A DNA stretch of 64,000 nucleotides from Bacillus renqingensis (GTDB lineage: Bacteria; Bacillota; Bacilli; Bacillales; Cytobacillaceae). Below, in pieces: positions 45,998 through 57,466 of this stretch (positions within the stretch are counted from its first letter, which is position 1; the number at the start of each line of letters is the position of its first letter). Made by a program: the position numbers and the translations under genes. The stretch spans positions 124,001 through 188,000 of the forward strand of contig NZ_JADDIU010000001.1 of NCBI RefSeq assembly GCF_016464375.1, read 5' to 3'. The notes under the pieces are model-generated. The model searched no databases. It worked only from the letters and a program-made list of their open reading frames with translations, and was not told where the DNA came from.

Positions 45998-47519
45998 CTA
46001 CACCAGCTTCCTTTCTGCTCGACCCGGCCATTAGCAACCCAAGCTCTTGTTCATCCGTTTCTGTTGGGTCTACAACTGCAACAATTTTGCCTTCATAAAT
46101 GACAGCAATTCGGTCGCTGACACTCATGATTTCATCTAACTCAAATGAAACTAGTAAAACCGCTTTCCCATGATCCCGTTGCTCAATCAGACGTTTATGA
46201 ATAAACTCAATAGCCCCAACATCCAGTCCCCGGGTTGGCTGAGCCGCAATCAACAGATCCGGATTACGATCTACTTCGCGCCCAATAATCGCTTTTTGCT
46301 GATTCCCTCCGGAAAGTGCGCGTGCCAAGGCAAATTCACTAGGTGTCCGAACGTCAAATTCATCAATTAACCGCTTTGCCTGCTTGTAGATTTCTTTGAA
46401 ATTTAAGATTCCATGTTTAGAATAGGGCTCTTGGTAATAGTTTTCTAATACCATATTTTCGCCAATCGGGAAATTCAACACTAGTCCATGCTTATGGCGA
46501 TCTTGAGGGATATGCGCGACACTGGACTCAATAATCTTTCTAGGTTTATGGTTAAGTATTTCTTTCCCGTTGATTCGGACACTTCCACTTTCAGCCTTAC
46601 GCAGTCCTGTAATGGCTTCAATAAATTCACTTTGACCGTTGCCATCAATACCGGCAATCCCGACAATTTCTCCTGCTCGAACCGTTAAATCAAGGCCGTT
46701 CACAGCAGTAAGCCCTCTTGCATCCTTTACCACTAAATCTTTTACAACCAAACAATCTTGTTTCGGTTGTGCAGGCTTCTTTTCTACACTAAAAACCACA
46801 TCATGTCCAACCATCATTCTTGCAAGTTTATTAGGATTGGTTTCACTTACATTTACTGTCCCAATTCCTTTTCCTTTGCGAATAACAGTACAGCGGTCAG
46901 CAACTTCCATGATTTCTTTTAGTTTATGGGTGATGAGGATGATTGATTTCCCTTCTTTGATAAGGGTTTTCATGATCTGAATTAATTCTGTAATTTCCTG
47001 TGGTGTTAACACCGCCGTCGGTTCGTCAAAAATTAAAATTTCCGCACCGCGGTATAGTGTTTTTAAGATTTCAACCCGTTGCTGCATGCCCACGGAAATA
47101 TCGTAAATCTTTGCTTGCGGGTCAACGGCTAAACCGTATTGCTCAGAGATTCTTCGTACTTCTTCTTCGGCCTTTTTAATATCAATGCGGCCGCCCTTGG
47201 TAACCTCCTTGCCAAGGATAATGTTTTCTGTAACAGTAAATACATCTACTAACATAAAGTGTTGATGTACCATCCCAATACCAAGATCATTAGCAACGTT
47301 TGGATCCGTTATTTTGACGGGCTTCCCCTTTACCCGGATTTCACCTGCTTCCGGTTGGTATAAGCCAAAAAGAACATTCATCAGAGTGGATTTGCCGGCG
47401 CCATTCTCTCCAAGCAAGGCATGAATTTCGCCCTTCTTTATTTGAAGGGTAATGTTATCATTGGCGACAAAATTACCAAACTCCTTTCGAATGTTTAACA
47501 TTTCAATTACATAATCCAT
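45990..47519 (-). CDS. nupO: Nucleoside ABC transporter ATPase NupO
   Basis: A 509-aa double ABC ATPase. The first domain has Walker A GENGAGKST, signature VGMQQRVEIL and Walker B ILIFDEPTAVL. The second has a degenerate Walker A (GIDGNGQSE), signature LSGGNQQKAIIGR and a Walker B region LLIAAQPTRGLD, where the usual Glu is Gln; this asymmetry is normal for the RbsA/YufO family. It energises import by NupPQ. A 220-base spacer with a hairpin separates it from the binding protein gene. Confidence 0.95.
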   Translation of the reverse strand: MDYVIEMLNIRKEFGNFVANDNITLQIKKGEIHALLGENGAGKSTLMNVLFGLYQPEAGEIRVKGKPVKITDPNVANDLGIGMVHQHFMLVDVFTVTENIILGKEVTKGGRIDIKKAEEEVRRISEQYGLAVDPQAKIYDISVGMQQRVEILKTLYRGAEILIFDEPTAVLTPQEITELIQIMKTLIKEGKSIILITHKLKEIMEVADRCTVIRKGKGIGTVNVSETNPNKLARMMVGHDVVFSVEKKPAQPKQDCLVVKDLVVKDARGLTAVNGLDLTVRAGEIVGIAGIDGNGQSEFIEAITGLRKAESGSVRINGKEILNHKPRKIIESSVAHIPQDRHKHGLVLNFPIGENMVLENYYQEPYSKHGILNFKEIYKQAKRLIDEFDVRTPSEFALARALSGGNQQKAIIGREVDRNPDLLIAAQPTRGLDVGAIEFIHKRLIEQRDHGKAVLLVSFELDEIMSVSDRIAVIYEGKIVAVVDPTETDEQELGLLMAGSSRKEAGVDV

Positions 47520-47691
47520 TCATTTTTCACTCCCTATCATAAAAGTGGGAAATATTTTCCAATGGTAGTAAGAGGTCAGACCTTTAGGAATTTTTAAAAA
47601 ACAGGGAAGTTGCCCCCTCTGAAACCCTAACCGAAAAGTGGAATAGATTGGTTAGGTATTTCTACTTTTCAGTTAAGATTTCAATTAAAGC

Positions 47692-47728
47692 AGGAATAAG
47701 CAAGGAAATAAGATCCTGCCTATTCCTG
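47692..47728 (-). promoter_or_regulatory. Intercistronic hairpin between nupN and nupO
   Basis: AGGAATAGGCAGG and CCTTGCTTATTCCT pair over 13 bases with G-U pairs. No strong T run follows. Such hairpins often protect the binding-protein message and lower expression of the downstream transporter genes. Confidence 0.6.
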
Positions 47729-47738
47729 AAAAATATAA

Positions 47739-48824
47739 TTATTTTACTTTAAAATCCTTTAATTCATCAACTGTGGCTGGAACTTTTACTGCACCTGATT
47801 TAATCTTATCCGTCCAGTCTTTTATTGCCTTTTCAATATCAGCTTTGTTGGCCACTTTACTATTAATTGGAGCTGCCACAACGCCATCTTCAGCTAAACC
47901 GTAAAGTGTGACCTTACCGCCAGGGAAATTACCTTCTTTAGCCTTTTTCGCAATGTCTTGAACCGCTACGTCTACACGTTTAACGGCTGAGGTAAGAACT
48001 ACATCTGGACCCATATCTGATTGGTCACGGTCTACACCAATTGTCCATATATTCGCATTTGGATCTTTTGCTTTCCTGTCTTTCGCTTCTTTAAACATGC
48101 CGTTACCCGTAGCTCCTGCTGCAGCGAAGATAACGTCTACACCTGAAGAATACATTTTGGAAGCAATGGATTGACCAAGTTCTGCTTTGTCAAATGCTCC
48201 GGCATATTGAACGTCAACAGTTGCTTTAGGATTGGCTGCCATAACACCAGCCCTAAAGCCAGCCTCAAAGCGCCCAATTACTTCACTTTCCTGACCGCCG
48301 ATGAAGCCAATCTTATTAGATTTTGTGGTCATTGCAGCCGCAATCCCAACGAGGAAAGACGCTTCTTGCTCTTTAAAGAGAATGCTGGCAACGTTTGGTT
48401 CCTTCACTTCGGAGTCAACAATGGCAAAGTGTTTATTTTTTTGCTGTTTTGCAATTTCATCAACAGCTCCTTGCATCATATAACCAATACCAAATACTAA
48501 ATCAAAATTCTGCCGTGCCAATGTATTTAAGTTAGTTGAATAATCAGCGTCACTCTTAGATTGCTGGTAATCATAGCCGCCAACACCTTTTTTCAACCCG
48601 TTGTCTTGACCAAACTTTTGCAGACCTTCCCAAGCGGATTGGTTAAATGATTTATCATCGACACCGCCTACGTCAGTAACCATCGCAACAGAAAATGCCT
48701 TTTCTTTATCTCCGCCTTTAGCTGTGTCATTCCCTTTGTTGTCACCACTCTTTCCACAAGCACCTAAAAGTGTACCAGCAGCCAGGACTAACGATAGCGC
48801 TATTCCGATTTTACGCTTTTTCAA
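47739..48824 (-). CDS. nupN: Nucleoside-binding lipoprotein NupN (BMP family)
   Basis: A 361-aa BMP/PnrA-like lipoprotein. The signal peptide ends in the lipobox LLGAC, with the lipidated Cys at 23. The mature part has [24 protein letters not shown], a nucleoside-contacting segment, and [12 protein letters not shown]. It captures nucleosides outside the membrane for NupOPQ. It is the first gene of the operon; the GntR gene ymfC is 75 bases upstream on the same strand. Confidence 0.94.
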   Translation of the reverse strand: MKKRKIGIALSLVLAAGTLLGACGKSGDNKGNDTAKGGDKEKAFSVAMVTDVGGVDDKSFNQSAWEGLQKFGQDNGLKKGVGGYDYQQSKSDADYSTNLNTLARQNFDLVFGIGYMMQGAVDEIAKQQKNKHFAIVDSEVKEPNVASILFKEQEASFLVGIAAAMTTKSNKIGFIGGQESEVIGRFEAGFRAGVMAANPKATVDVQYAGAFDKAELGQSIASKMYSSGVDVIFAAAGATGNGMFKEAKDRKAKDPNANIWTIGVDRDQSDMGPDVVLTSAVKRVDVAVQDIAKKAKEGNFPGGKVTLYGLAEDGVVAAPINSKVANKADIEKAIKDWTDKIKSGAVKVPATVDELKDFKVK

Positions 48825-48898
48825 GGTATTTACCCCCTATGATTGTTGTTTGATTTAGTAGGAATGGTTAATTTTGGCTGATTGCGTTTCCAAAAATA

Positions 48899-49633
48899 TC
48901 AAAAAAATGAAACGCGCTTCCTTAGCACATGAAAATGAAACTTATCTGCTTTAAAATAGTTGACGGATAAAAGGACTGGTTCATCCTGTTCATCGTAATG
49001 CATTTGTTTCAATACTAATAAAGCAGTTTCAGGATCACATTCAAGAATCGGGGAAATCTTTTCATGATAACCAAGTGGCACAATTTGAGCAACCGCGTAT
49101 GTAATTTTTCTGTTCGCCTCTTCATCTAAAATATGAAAGATTGATTCTTCCTTATGTGAAAAGGTCTCCGGTAATATATACGCAGGAACTTTATCAATAC
49201 AATATACAACAGGTTCCCCATTCGCGGTTCGTACCCTCTCCATCACCACCATTTCCTCAGTTGTTGAACATGAAAAACGACGAATATCTTCTTCGGTTGG
49301 TTCTTGTTTTGTTGACTTTAAGAAAATCGTCCCTGGTTTCATTCCCACTTGTTTAATCATGTCAGTGACACTATTTAATTGTTCGATTCCTGAAGTAAAT
49401 AATGGCTTTGAGTTAACAAAGGTTCCAACACCATGGCGTCTTATGATAACGTTTTCTTCCTCTAGTATCCTTAGTGCTTCACGGAGAGTTGCCCTGCTGA
49501 CACCGAGCTGTTTGGCAAGATCGAATTCCGATGGCAATTTTTCTTTCTCTTTATAAACCCCTTGTTCAATATCCTGCTTCAAGCGATCAATTACTTGCAG
49601 ATATAAATGCCGGTTATCTGACTTAATAAACAT
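48899..49633 (-). CDS. ymfC: YmfC, GntR-family transcriptional regulator (HutC type)
   Basis: A 244-aa regulator. The winged helix-turn-helix at about 10-70 has [32 protein letters not shown] and RRHGVGTFV. The C-terminal UTRA ligand domain starts near 95. The ATG at 49633 follows GGAGG; an upstream ATG at 49663 overlaps the operator-like palindrome. It probably regulates itself and perhaps the adjacent transporter; no ligand can be named. Confidence 0.9.
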   Translation of the reverse strand: MFIKSDNRHLYLQVIDRLKQDIEQGVYKEKEKLPSEFDLAKQLGVSRATLREALRILEEENVIIRRHGVGTFVNSKPLFTSGIEQLNSVTDMIKQVGMKPGTIFLKSTKQEPTEEDIRRFSCSTTEEMVVMERVRTANGEPVVYCIDKVPAYILPETFSHKEESIFHILDEEANRKITYAVAQIVPLGYHEKISPILECDPETALLVLKQMHYDEQDEPVLLSVNYFKADKFHFHVLRKRVSFF

Positions 49634-49661
49634 TTGCTTCCTCCAGCCCTTTTCCAAAGAC

Positions 49662-49700
49662 ATCAGACATCTGATATCATTCCTACTAATCGAGATTATA
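49662..49700 (-). promoter_or_regulatory. ymfC promoter -10 and operator-like palindrome
   Basis: ATCAGA-CA-TCTGAT (49662-49675) is a perfect inverted repeat just downstream of TATAAT (-10, 49695-49700) on the minus strand and upstream of the ymfC start. The placement fits an autoregulatory GntR operator. No good -35 is seen. Confidence 0.55.
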
Positions 49701-49832
49701 TTACCATTAATTCAGGGATAAATAAATAGGATTTCATGAATTTGTCGAAAAAAGGCAAGAGGATAGCAGTTGTTAAAAATTAGCCATAGTGTTTTAAGAA
49801 AATTCTGCTATAATCTTAGTTTGTCTTTTGAA

Positions 49833-52172
49833 TTATGAGCTTTGTTCCTCATTATTAGGCTTGGTCATCAATACAGCACGTGGTTTGCTCCCTTCATATG
49901 GCCCAACCACTCCGCGTGCCTCCATTTCATCAATCAGCCGTGCTGCACGTGTATATCCAATTCGAAAACGACGCTGAAGCATCGAGACAGAGGCTGTTTG
50001 CATTTCAATAATTAACGCAACCGCCTCATCATATAAGTCATCCGCTACAGCACCCGTTACTTCCGGAACATCATCAGGAATCATTTCTTCTTGATACTGA
50101 GCCCTTTGCTGAGAAATGACAAATTCAACGACATCCTCCACCTCTTGGTCGGAAAGAAAAGCCCCTTGTAAGCGAACCGGTTTAGATGCTCCAACTGGCA
50201 TAAATAACATGTCACCTCTGCCAAGCAGCTTTTCTGCTCCCCCGACATCCAAGATTGTCCGCGAATCTGTTGCACTGGAAACGGCAAAGGCAATCCGGGA
50301 TGGAATATTTGCCTTAATCACCCCTGTAATGACATCAACCGATGGTCTTTGAGTTGCAATAATCAAATGGATGCCGGCGGCCCTGGCCATTTGGGCAAGA
50401 CGGGTAATCGAATCTTCCACATCGTTCGAGGCCACCATCATTAAATCAGCTAACTCATCAACAATGACGACAATATAGGGCAATAATGGCTGTTTGTCGT
50501 TTTCTTCAAGATTATGTCTTCTTATATGCTCATTATAGCCTTCAATATTTCGTGTACCGGTATAGGAGAACAATTCATATCTTCGTTCCATTTCACTAAC
50601 AACTTTCTTTAAGGCCTGTGAGGCTTTTTTGGCATCGGTCACAACGGGTGCCAGCAAATGGGGAATCCCGTTATAAACATTTAATTCGACCATTTTCGGG
50701 TCGATCATCATTAATTTTACTTCATGTGGCTTAGCCCGCATTAAGATACTGGTAATAATACCGTTAATACACACACTTTTTCCGCTCCCTGTTGCACCTG
50801 CAACAAGAAGATGGGGCATTTTATTGAGTTCAGCACAGGTGGCTTCTCCGGTAATATCTCTGCCCAAACAAATCAAAAGTTTTGCCTCTGGCTTATCATT
50901 TTGGGTTGCTTCTAAAACCTCCCTTAGGGAGACCACCGCGATTTCCGAATTTGGTACCTCAATTCCGATAGCAGATTTACCCGGGATGGGTGCTTCAATT
51001 CTGATATCTTTAGCTGCGAGGGCCAGTGCTAAATCATCGCTAAGGCTGACAATTTTACTCACTTTAACCCCAACATCAGGGTGTACCTCATATTTTGTAA
51101 CGGCTGGTCCTAAATGAACCTGAGTGACACGGGCCTTTACTCCAAAGCTTTGGAAGGTCCTTTCAAGCTTTGCAGCATTTGCATGAATCAGTTCATATTC
51201 TCCTGTTTGATCCGCTTTTTTCGGCAGTTTTAACAAACTAAATGGCGGTAATTCATAGTCAACATTTTCGACTTCGGTAAATGTGATCGGCGGTGTATGT
51301 TCCTCATCATCCTCTTCAGGAACATTCTTCCTCCCTTTGGTTGCTTCCTTCTGGGTTGGAGTCTCATCCATATAGGCGCGATCCGCAAAGCTGGAAATAA
51401 TCGGCTCCGGGCTGCTTATTTCTTCCATCACGGACTGGTCTTGTAAATTGTTAGAAGGGAGAGCCGCCTGTTGATCATCTGTGCGAATTCTTCTTTGCCT
51501 ATTTCTTTCATTTTTCTTCTCTTGCTGCTTTTGCTTCCACTCCGCAAGATCATTCTTAAAGGCTTCCCATTGATTTTTGAAAAAGCCATAAACCGCTGTT
51601 AAGATTTTCGCCACAATATCTCCAACAGACTTTCCTGTAAGTAAAATAAAGCCGATGATGATAAAAATAAAGGCGATAATTTTTGTGCCTGTTTCGGCAA
51701 AGAGATAGTGAAACAGAGCAAATAGTATGGCTCCAAGAATCCCGCCGCCAAGATCGTTGGTGCTTGTCTCACCCCTAAGTTCCATCATAAATAACTCCCA
51801 TGTATTTGCGATCACACTTGGATTTTTAAAACTTCCGTTATTTGTAAGCAGGTGAAATAAGGTTACATGGCTTAATAGCAGGATGGCAGAAATGATAAAA
51901 TAGCTTCCTATTAATTTAAGGTGGAACAAAAAGGGAAATTCTCGTTTCCACATTAAATAAACGCTTAATGCTACGAGACCCAGCAAGCCAAGCATATACC
52001 ATTCCCCCATCCAAAAGCGGAAGAAAAGAACGGTTGCTCTGCCAACAGCCCCTAGCTTTGCTATTGAAATAACCGCTAAAGCTAGCAGTACCAATGCTGA
52101 TAATTCATATTGAATTGTCCGTTTCATTTTATTTTCTCTTCGATTAGATTTTCTTCTCTTTTTTTTTGCCAT
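49833..52172 (-). CDS. spoIIIE: SpoIIIE, DNA translocase
   Basis: A 779-aa FtsK/SpoIIIE protein. Four N-terminal membrane segments (about 20-180) are followed by a charged linker, the motor domain with Walker [12 protein letters not shown] and Walker B-containing [14 protein letters not shown], and the gamma winged-helix domain (about 715-775, [28 protein letters not shown]) that reads chromosomal orientation sequences. It pumps the chromosome into the forespore through the septum. It follows ymfC's region and precedes ylzJ/tepA as in B. subtilis. Confidence 0.97.
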   Translation of the reverse strand: MAKKKRRKSNRRENKMKRTIQYELSALVLLALAVISIAKLGAVGRATVLFFRFWMGEWYMLGLLGLVALSVYLMWKREFPFLFHLKLIGSYFIISAILLLSHVTLFHLLTNNGSFKNPSVIANTWELFMMELRGETSTNDLGGGILGAILFALFHYLFAETGTKIIAFIFIIIGFILLTGKSVGDIVAKILTAVYGFFKNQWEAFKNDLAEWKQKQQEKKNERNRQRRIRTDDQQAALPSNNLQDQSVMEEISSPEPIISSFADRAYMDETPTQKEATKGRKNVPEEDDEEHTPPITFTEVENVDYELPPFSLLKLPKKADQTGEYELIHANAAKLERTFQSFGVKARVTQVHLGPAVTKYEVHPDVGVKVSKIVSLSDDLALALAAKDIRIEAPIPGKSAIGIEVPNSEIAVVSLREVLEATQNDKPEAKLLICLGRDITGEATCAELNKMPHLLVAGATGSGKSVCINGIITSILMRAKPHEVKLMMIDPKMVELNVYNGIPHLLAPVVTDAKKASQALKKVVSEMERRYELFSYTGTRNIEGYNEHIRRHNLEENDKQPLLPYIVVIVDELADLMMVASNDVEDSITRLAQMARAAGIHLIIATQRPSVDVITGVIKANIPSRIAFAVSSATDSRTILDVGGAEKLLGRGDMLFMPVGASKPVRLQGAFLSDQEVEDVVEFVISQQRAQYQEEMIPDDVPEVTGAVADDLYDEAVALIIEMQTASVSMLQRRFRIGYTRAARLIDEMEARGVVGPYEGSKPRAVLMTKPNNEEQSS

Positions 52173-52273
52173 CTGATCACCTAGTATTAAAGTATAAATA
52201 GTTTCAGTAAATGGAAGAAAGCAGCCTGTTTGGCTGCTCTTGTCTATCTAACCTGATTATACCATAGTATCCG

Positions 52274-52510
52274 CTAGAAGTAGGCGTCATCATCAAGGCT
52301 GGCAAAAGAAATTTTTGCTCCCGGACAAACCCGCTCATCCAAAAAATGCTGCGGATCACTGCTTAGAATCCTAATAACCCGCACATTTTGCGGATCTGAA
52401 TTTTCTACTAATAATGGAATCCCTTGATAGCTTACCATTTGTTGATTCCCGAATGTGCTCGTTTCAGGGGGGAACACGAGATCGTGCGGCATCATCGTAT
52501 ACAGAATCAT
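52274..52510 (-). CDS. ylzJ: YlzJ-like protein
   Basis: A 78-aa soluble protein starting [15 protein letters not shown] and ending [11 protein letters not shown], the YlzJ-like family found next to tepA in Bacilli. Function unknown. It overlaps the tepA stop by four bases (translational coupling). Confidence 0.9.
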   Translation of the reverse strand: MILYTMMPHDLVFPPETSTFGNQQMVSYQGIPLLVENSDPQNVRVIRILSSDPQHFLDERVCPGAKISFASLDDDAYF

Positions 52511-53262
52511 TGAATCAGCCCCTCTTTATTATCTTTTCGTAATTCAATTAAATCATTTAACTTTTTCATTGCCTTACCAATACCGCCAACTTCATCAATT
52601 AAGCCATACTTAACAGCATCAGATCCAATAACATTTGTTCCAATGTCCCTTGTTAAATTCCCTTTTGCAAACATTAAATCCTTAAAGGTTTCTTCGGAAA
52701 TGTTTGAATGCCTTATTACAAAATTAACAACCCGTTCTTGCATTTTATCCAAATATTCAAAGGTTTGCGGGACACCGATAACGAGACCTGTTAACCTTAC
52801 GGGATGAATCGTCATCGTTGCCGTCTCTGCTATAAAGGAATAATCACAGGAGACAGCAATTGGAACACCAATCGAATGGCCGCCGCCCAATACCATTGAA
52901 ACAGTTGGTTTTGATAGTGTTGACAGCATCTCTGATATAGCCAGGCCTGCCTCTACATCACCGCCAACCGTATTTAAAATAATTAACACACCCTCAATAT
53001 TTGGATTTTGTTCAATCGCAACAAGCTGTGGGATAAGATGTTCATATTTGGTTGTTTTGTTTTGGGGTGGAAGTGTCAAATGACCTTCTATTTGACCAAC
53101 AATAGTTAGGCAATGTATTTTTGAATCGGTAGATAATTGTGGTACATTTGTTTGCCCAAGCTGCTGGATTTTATCTATTAAAGCAGAAGAAGGATTTTCC
53201 TCTTTTTGAGGCTCCCCGCCTTCTTGATTGTCGGTTGCCCTTTTTTGTAAATCATGATCCAT
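52507..53262 (-). CDS. tepA: TepA, ClpP-class serine peptidase
   Basis: A 251-aa ClpP-fold protein. The conserved blocks are [36 protein letters not shown] (nucleophile region, Ser in HSIG) and the [11 protein letters not shown] strand with the candidate His. It was proposed to degrade signal peptides in B. subtilis. The ATG at 53262 has AAAGGAAG seven bases upstream; an in-frame ATG at 53343 overlaps the rnjB stop as ATGA and cannot be excluded. Confidence 0.88.
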   Translation of the reverse strand: MDHDLQKRATDNQEGGEPQKEENPSSALIDKIQQLGQTNVPQLSTDSKIHCLTIVGQIEGHLTLPPQNKTTKYEHLIPQLVAIEQNPNIEGVLIILNTVGGDVEAGLAISEMLSTLSKPTVSMVLGGGHSIGVPIAVSCDYSFIAETATMTIHPVRLTGLVIGVPQTFEYLDKMQERVVNFVIRHSNISEETFKDLMFAKGNLTRDIGTNVIGSDAVKYGLIDEVGGIGKAMKKLNDLIELRKDNKEGLIQ

Positions 53263-53339
53263 TCCGATACTTCCTTTCCAAGCATGATATTGTGTAGTAT
53301 TTGCCTGGGAAACAATTTCATGCTCGGAATTTTCCTTTT

Positions 53340-55016
53340 TCATCGCTGATTAACTTCCATAATAATCGGCAGAATCATCGGTCGTCTCTTTGTTTGGTCA
53401 AATAAATAGCGGTTTAATTCATCACGAATATCCTGCTTTAAGCTTGACCATTCAAACGAATCCTTTATGATATTTCTTTCAACAATATCTTTAACTAGTT
53501 TTGTCGAATCATCCATCAATTTTTCTGATTCTCGGACATAAACGAAGCCTCTTGAAATGATTTCCGGGCCTGAGGCAATTTTCCTCTCTTGTTTTGTTAA
53601 TGTCACAACGACAATTAGAATACCATCCTGTGATAAAAGCTTGCGGTCACGTAAAACAATATTTCCAACATCACCTACACCGATGCCATCAATGAGAACA
53701 TTTCCTGAGGAAACTTTTCCTGTAATAGCTATCTTTCCATCCTTCCATTCAACGACGTCCCCGCGGTCAGGAATACAAATATGTTCCTCATCAAGGCCGC
53801 ATTCCAATGCCAATTTTCGATGGGCCATTAATAATCGATATTCCCCATGCACAGGAATGAAGAACTTGGGCTGCATTAAATTAATCATAAATTTCAATTC
53901 TTCCTGACTTCCATGACTTGACACATGGACGGTTTGTTTTTTAAAGATGACATTTGCTCCCGCTCTAAAAAGCATATCCACGGTTTTTGATAAAAATAGT
54001 TCACTCCCCTTAAGTGGTGAAGCCGCAATGAGAACTGTATCCCCCTGTTGAATAGAAAAAAGTTTATGCGTTTGCTTTGCCATTTTCTGAAGGGCCTCGA
54101 TTGGCTCACCTTGACTGCCGGTCATTAGGACAACAATTTCACTGTCCCGATATTCCTTCATTTCACTTATTGGAATGATTAGATCCTCTTCTACCTCTAA
54201 ATAACCTAAATCAAGTGCAATATGATAAATTCGTTCAAGGCTTTTCCCCACGACGACCACTTTACGATGATTTTCTTTCGCCGCATCAAAAATATGCTGA
54301 ATCCGATTGATATCCGATGCGAAACATGCGGCAATAATTCTCCCGGAGGCATTGTAAAAGGCATTTGACATTTCTCGCGCAACGACTGCTTCAGACGTCG
54401 TATAGCCAGGCTTATCTGCCCCTGTACTATCTGACAGTAAACATAAAACTCCTTGTTCACCGACGGAAGCCATTTTCCCAATTTCCGGTTTATATAGCTT
54501 TGTTGCTGCTTGATCAAATTTAAAGTCTCCGGTATAAACAATAATCCCTTCAGAAGTGTGGATACAAATGCCGATTGAATCAGGAATGCTGTGATTCGTT
54601 CTAAAGAAACTAATTTCAACGGAACCTAAGTCTAATACTGTGCTGGAGTCAACTTCAATAAAATTCGTTTTCGCTTTAAACTCTTGTTCCTTTAGCAATG
54701 CATCAGCAAGTGCAAGTGTTAATTTTGTTCCATATACAGGAACATTGAGATTGTCAAGAACATATGAAAGAGCACCGATATGATCTTCATGCCCATGGGT
54801 TAAAAAAATTGCCTTCACTCGGTCCTTATTTTCTTTTAAATAAGTAATATCGGGAATGACGATATCGATGCCAAGCATTTCTTCCTCGGGGAACATTAAC
54901 CCGGCATCAATAATGAATATGTCCTTGTCCACCTCAACAAGATACATATTTTTCCCAATTTCACCTATACCACCAAGTGCAACACACTTAATGGAATTAT
55001 TTTTTTTCTTTACCAC
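53340..55016 (-). CDS. rnjB: Ribonuclease J (rnjB locus)
   Basis: A 558-aa beta-CASP metallo-beta-lactamase nuclease. The zinc motif is THGHEDHIG near residue 75, followed by GDFKFDQ, the beta-CASP stretch with [12 protein letters not shown], and [12 protein letters not shown]. Position between dapA and tepA is that of B. subtilis ymfA/rnjB (RNase J2). Unlike the J2 sequence I remember, the HxHxDH motif is intact, as in J1. It takes part in 5'-to-3' RNA decay and maturation. Confidence 0.9.
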   Translation of the reverse strand: MVKKKNNSIKCVALGGIGEIGKNMYLVEVDKDIFIIDAGLMFPEEEMLGIDIVIPDITYLKENKDRVKAIFLTHGHEDHIGALSYVLDNLNVPVYGTKLTLALADALLKEQEFKAKTNFIEVDSSTVLDLGSVEISFFRTNHSIPDSIGICIHTSEGIIVYTGDFKFDQAATKLYKPEIGKMASVGEQGVLCLLSDSTGADKPGYTTSEAVVAREMSNAFYNASGRIIAACFASDINRIQHIFDAAKENHRKVVVVGKSLERIYHIALDLGYLEVEEDLIIPISEMKEYRDSEIVVLMTGSQGEPIEALQKMAKQTHKLFSIQQGDTVLIAASPLKGSELFLSKTVDMLFRAGANVIFKKQTVHVSSHGSQEELKFMINLMQPKFFIPVHGEYRLLMAHRKLALECGLDEEHICIPDRGDVVEWKDGKIAITGKVSSGNVLIDGIGVGDVGNIVLRDRKLLSQDGILIVVVTLTKQERKIASGPEIISRGFVYVRESEKLMDDSTKLVKDIVERNIIKDSFEWSSLKQDIRDELNRYLFDQTKRRPMILPIIMEVNQR

Positions 55017-55197
55017 AATCTTAACCTCCTATTTTTTTAAGATATTTTTTATAAAGCTGCTTTTAACTGTCCAGTCCCGTCACCTTATTCACTAGAGTAC
55101 TGCCATATTTCCATTTGGTCCGATCGAATCAGTTATGATCATTATACTTGAAATTCAAAAATCTTTACAACCAAAAATCGTAAACGCTTAAAATTAT

Positions 55198-55238
55198 AAA
55201 AAAGAGCCAACAAATATTAGATTTGTTGGCTCTTTTTT
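55198..55238 (-). terminator. spoVF-asd-dapG-dapA operon terminator
   Basis: AAAGAGCCAACAAAT and ATTTGTTGGCTCTTT pair perfectly, with long A and T runs at the ends, just after dapA. Confidence 0.9.
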
Positions 55239-55246
55239 AAGGTAAA

Positions 55247-56119
55247 TTAAATTTGATTTAATACGGAAATTAATTGAGTTCGTTCCTGTTCCGTTAGCCC
55301 CACAAGCGGTAATCTTACTGACCCGACATCAAGTCCTTTTAATTGTAAGGCTGTTTTTACAGGTGCAGGGCTTGGAGCAGCAAATAATCCTTTCATAATC
55401 GGCAAAAGTTTCTGATGTAGTTTTGCAGCCTTCATAGGATTCCCCTCAAAAAAGGCATGGACCATCTCCTGCATTTCTTTCCCGATCACGTGAGAAGCAA
55501 CGGAGACGACACCTGCTCCCCCAATTGAGAGAACAGGAAGTGTAATCCCATCATCACCGCTATATAAAAGAAAATCATCATCGGTATTAGCAATAATCTG
55601 TGTCATTGCATTTAAATCTCCACTTGCTTCCTTTACGGCTGTAATGTTCGCTATCTTTGAAAGCCGAATGACGGTCTCAGGAAGAATAGTAACTGCGGAA
55701 CGTCCAGGTATATTGTAGATCATAACCGGCAGTGTTGTTGAGTCAGCAACTGCTTTAAAATGCTGATACAGCCCTTCTTGATTTGGCTTATTATAATACG
55801 GAGCAACCAGCAGGACCCCATCAACCCCAAGCTGCTCCGCCTTTTTCGTTAATTCTATTGAAACATAGGTATTATTGCTTCCCGTACCGGCTATAACGGG
55901 AATTCTTTTATCCACTACCTTTACAACATGATCAAATAACGCCAGTTTTTCTTCTTTCGATAAAGTCGGGGATTCACCAGTTGTTCCGGCAACTACAAGC
56001 GATTCTGTTCCGTTATCAATTAAATAATTAATCAATTTTGTCGTTTTAGCAAAGTCAATGTTCCCTTTTTTATCAAAAGGGGTTACCATGGCTGTCGATA
56101 TACGCCCGAAATGAGCCAT
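55247..56119 (-). CDS. dapA: 4-Hydroxy-tetrahydrodipicolinate synthase
   Basis: A 290-aa TIM-barrel enzyme. GTTGESPTLSKEEKL carries the Thr that relays protons, VLLVAPYYNKPNQEGLYQHF holds the catalytic Tyr, MIYNIPGRS follows, and the Schiff-base lysine is in AVKEASG. It condenses pyruvate and aspartate semialdehyde, giving the precursor for lysine, peptidoglycan diaminopimelate and spore dipicolinate. Last gene of the operon, 51 bases after dapG. Confidence 0.97.
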   Translation of the reverse strand: MAHFGRISTAMVTPFDKKGNIDFAKTTKLINYLIDNGTESLVVAGTTGESPTLSKEEKLALFDHVVKVVDKRIPVIAGTGSNNTYVSIELTKKAEQLGVDGVLLVAPYYNKPNQEGLYQHFKAVADSTTLPVMIYNIPGRSAVTILPETVIRLSKIANITAVKEASGDLNAMTQIIANTDDDFLLYSGDDGITLPVLSIGGAGVVSVASHVIGKEMQEMVHAFFEGNPMKAAKLHQKLLPIMKGLFAAPSPAPVKTALQLKGLDVGSVRLPLVGLTEQERTQLISVLNQI

Positions 56120-56170
56120 TTTTTCTACTCCCTTCGAAATGAACTGATTATCTCAAAGTAGCGTTTTTCT

Positions 56171-57439
56171 TTAGTCCATGTTTTTTAAAGAAGCTTCTAT
56201 TTCGAAACGATCAAACTCCAGTGTTTCTTCTTCTAATTGAAAAGCATCATGCAAGGCATTGACCGATTGAACCAAATCCTCCTGCTTTACCAATACCCAG
56301 ATGGTCGTATGGCTGTCAGCAGATTGTAAAATGCGTACACCTTTATTTGAAAGAGCTGTTACAATTTTAAAGGTAACGCCTGGTACTCCTGCTATACCGG
56401 CACCCACCACCGAGACTTTGGCACAATGGCGCTCTACGATAGGCTCATGACCTAATTCGGTTAGGACCCGTATCGCATGATCAGTCATTTCGTCGGTTAC
56501 AGTATATACGACACTATTAGGAGAAATATTAATAAAGTCTACGCTTATTTTTTCATTTGCCATCGCCTTAAATACTTCTGCCTGTAAGTAATATTGGTCT
56601 TTTTTAGCAAGAACCTTGAGTTGCGTAACATTTGAAACATGGGCAATTCCTGTTACCAGTCGTTCCTTAATATCACTTCCCCGACTATTTCTATTCAAAG
56701 TAGTAACTAATGTTCCTTTCGTTTCCGAATAAGTCGAACGAATTCTGATTGGCACCTTTGCCTGCATGGCAATTTCTACTGCCCGCGGGTGTATAACCTT
56801 TGCCCCTTGATAGGCCATATTACATACCTCAGTATAAGTTACAACGGAAAGTGGACGGGCATTTTCAACGATTCTTGGGTCTGCCGTCATAATCCCTTCA
56901 ACATCGGTAAAAATATCAATCCACTCAGCCTTTAAGGCAGCTCCTAGGGCTGCAGCCGATGTATCACTTCCGCCACGGCCGATGGTTGTCGTATCTCCAT
57001 TTTTAGCAGCCCCTTGAAATCCGGCAACAATCACCACATCGTGCTGTTCTAATTCTCGAATCAGCCGATCACATTTCATTTCGACAATTTTTGCATTCGT
57101 ATGGTCACTATTCGTCCGAAAGCCGGCTTGAGCCCCCGTTAAAGCCGTGGCTTTAATACCGCTTTCGAGCAACATATTGGCAAAAACAACACTGGAGATG
57201 ATTTCACCACATGACATTAATAAATCTTGTTCCCGTTTAGAAATCTTGCTTGAACTGCTGCTAATCAGTGATAGCAATGTGTCGGTCGCATATGGGTCTC
57301 CCTTTCTTCCCATCGCTGACACAACTACTACCACTTTATAACCATCAGCTAATGATTTTTCAATATGTTTTTGTGCATGTCTTCGACTTTCCTCATCTTT
57401 AACAGATGTTCCGCCAAACTTTTGAACAATGATTTTCAT
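56171..57439 (-). CDS. dapG: Aspartokinase I (DapG type)
   Basis: A 422-aa aspartokinase. The kinase core starts VQKFGGTSVKDEESR, with GRGGSDTSAAALGAAL and FTDVEGIMTADPRIV. Two C-terminal ACT domains (from about 265) bind the feedback regulator, meso-diaminopimelate for the B. subtilis homologue. It phosphorylates aspartate, the first step toward dipicolinate. It sits 27 bases after asd in the sporulation-linked operon. Confidence 0.95.
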   Translation of the reverse strand: MKIIVQKFGGTSVKDEESRRHAQKHIEKSLADGYKVVVVVSAMGRKGDPYATDTLLSLISSSSSKISKREQDLLMSCGEIISSVVFANMLLESGIKATALTGAQAGFRTNSDHTNAKIVEMKCDRLIRELEQHDVVIVAGFQGAAKNGDTTTIGRGGSDTSAAALGAALKAEWIDIFTDVEGIMTADPRIVENARPLSVVTYTEVCNMAYQGAKVIHPRAVEIAMQAKVPIRIRSTYSETKGTLVTTLNRNSRGSDIKERLVTGIAHVSNVTQLKVLAKKDQYYLQAEVFKAMANEKISVDFINISPNSVVYTVTDEMTDHAIRVLTELGHEPIVERHCAKVSVVGAGIAGVPGVTFKIVTALSNKGVRILQSADSHTTIWVLVKQEDLVQSVNALHDAFQLEEETLEFDRFEIEASLKNMD

Positions 57440-57466
57440 GGTGACACCTTAACCTGCCTTTTTATG

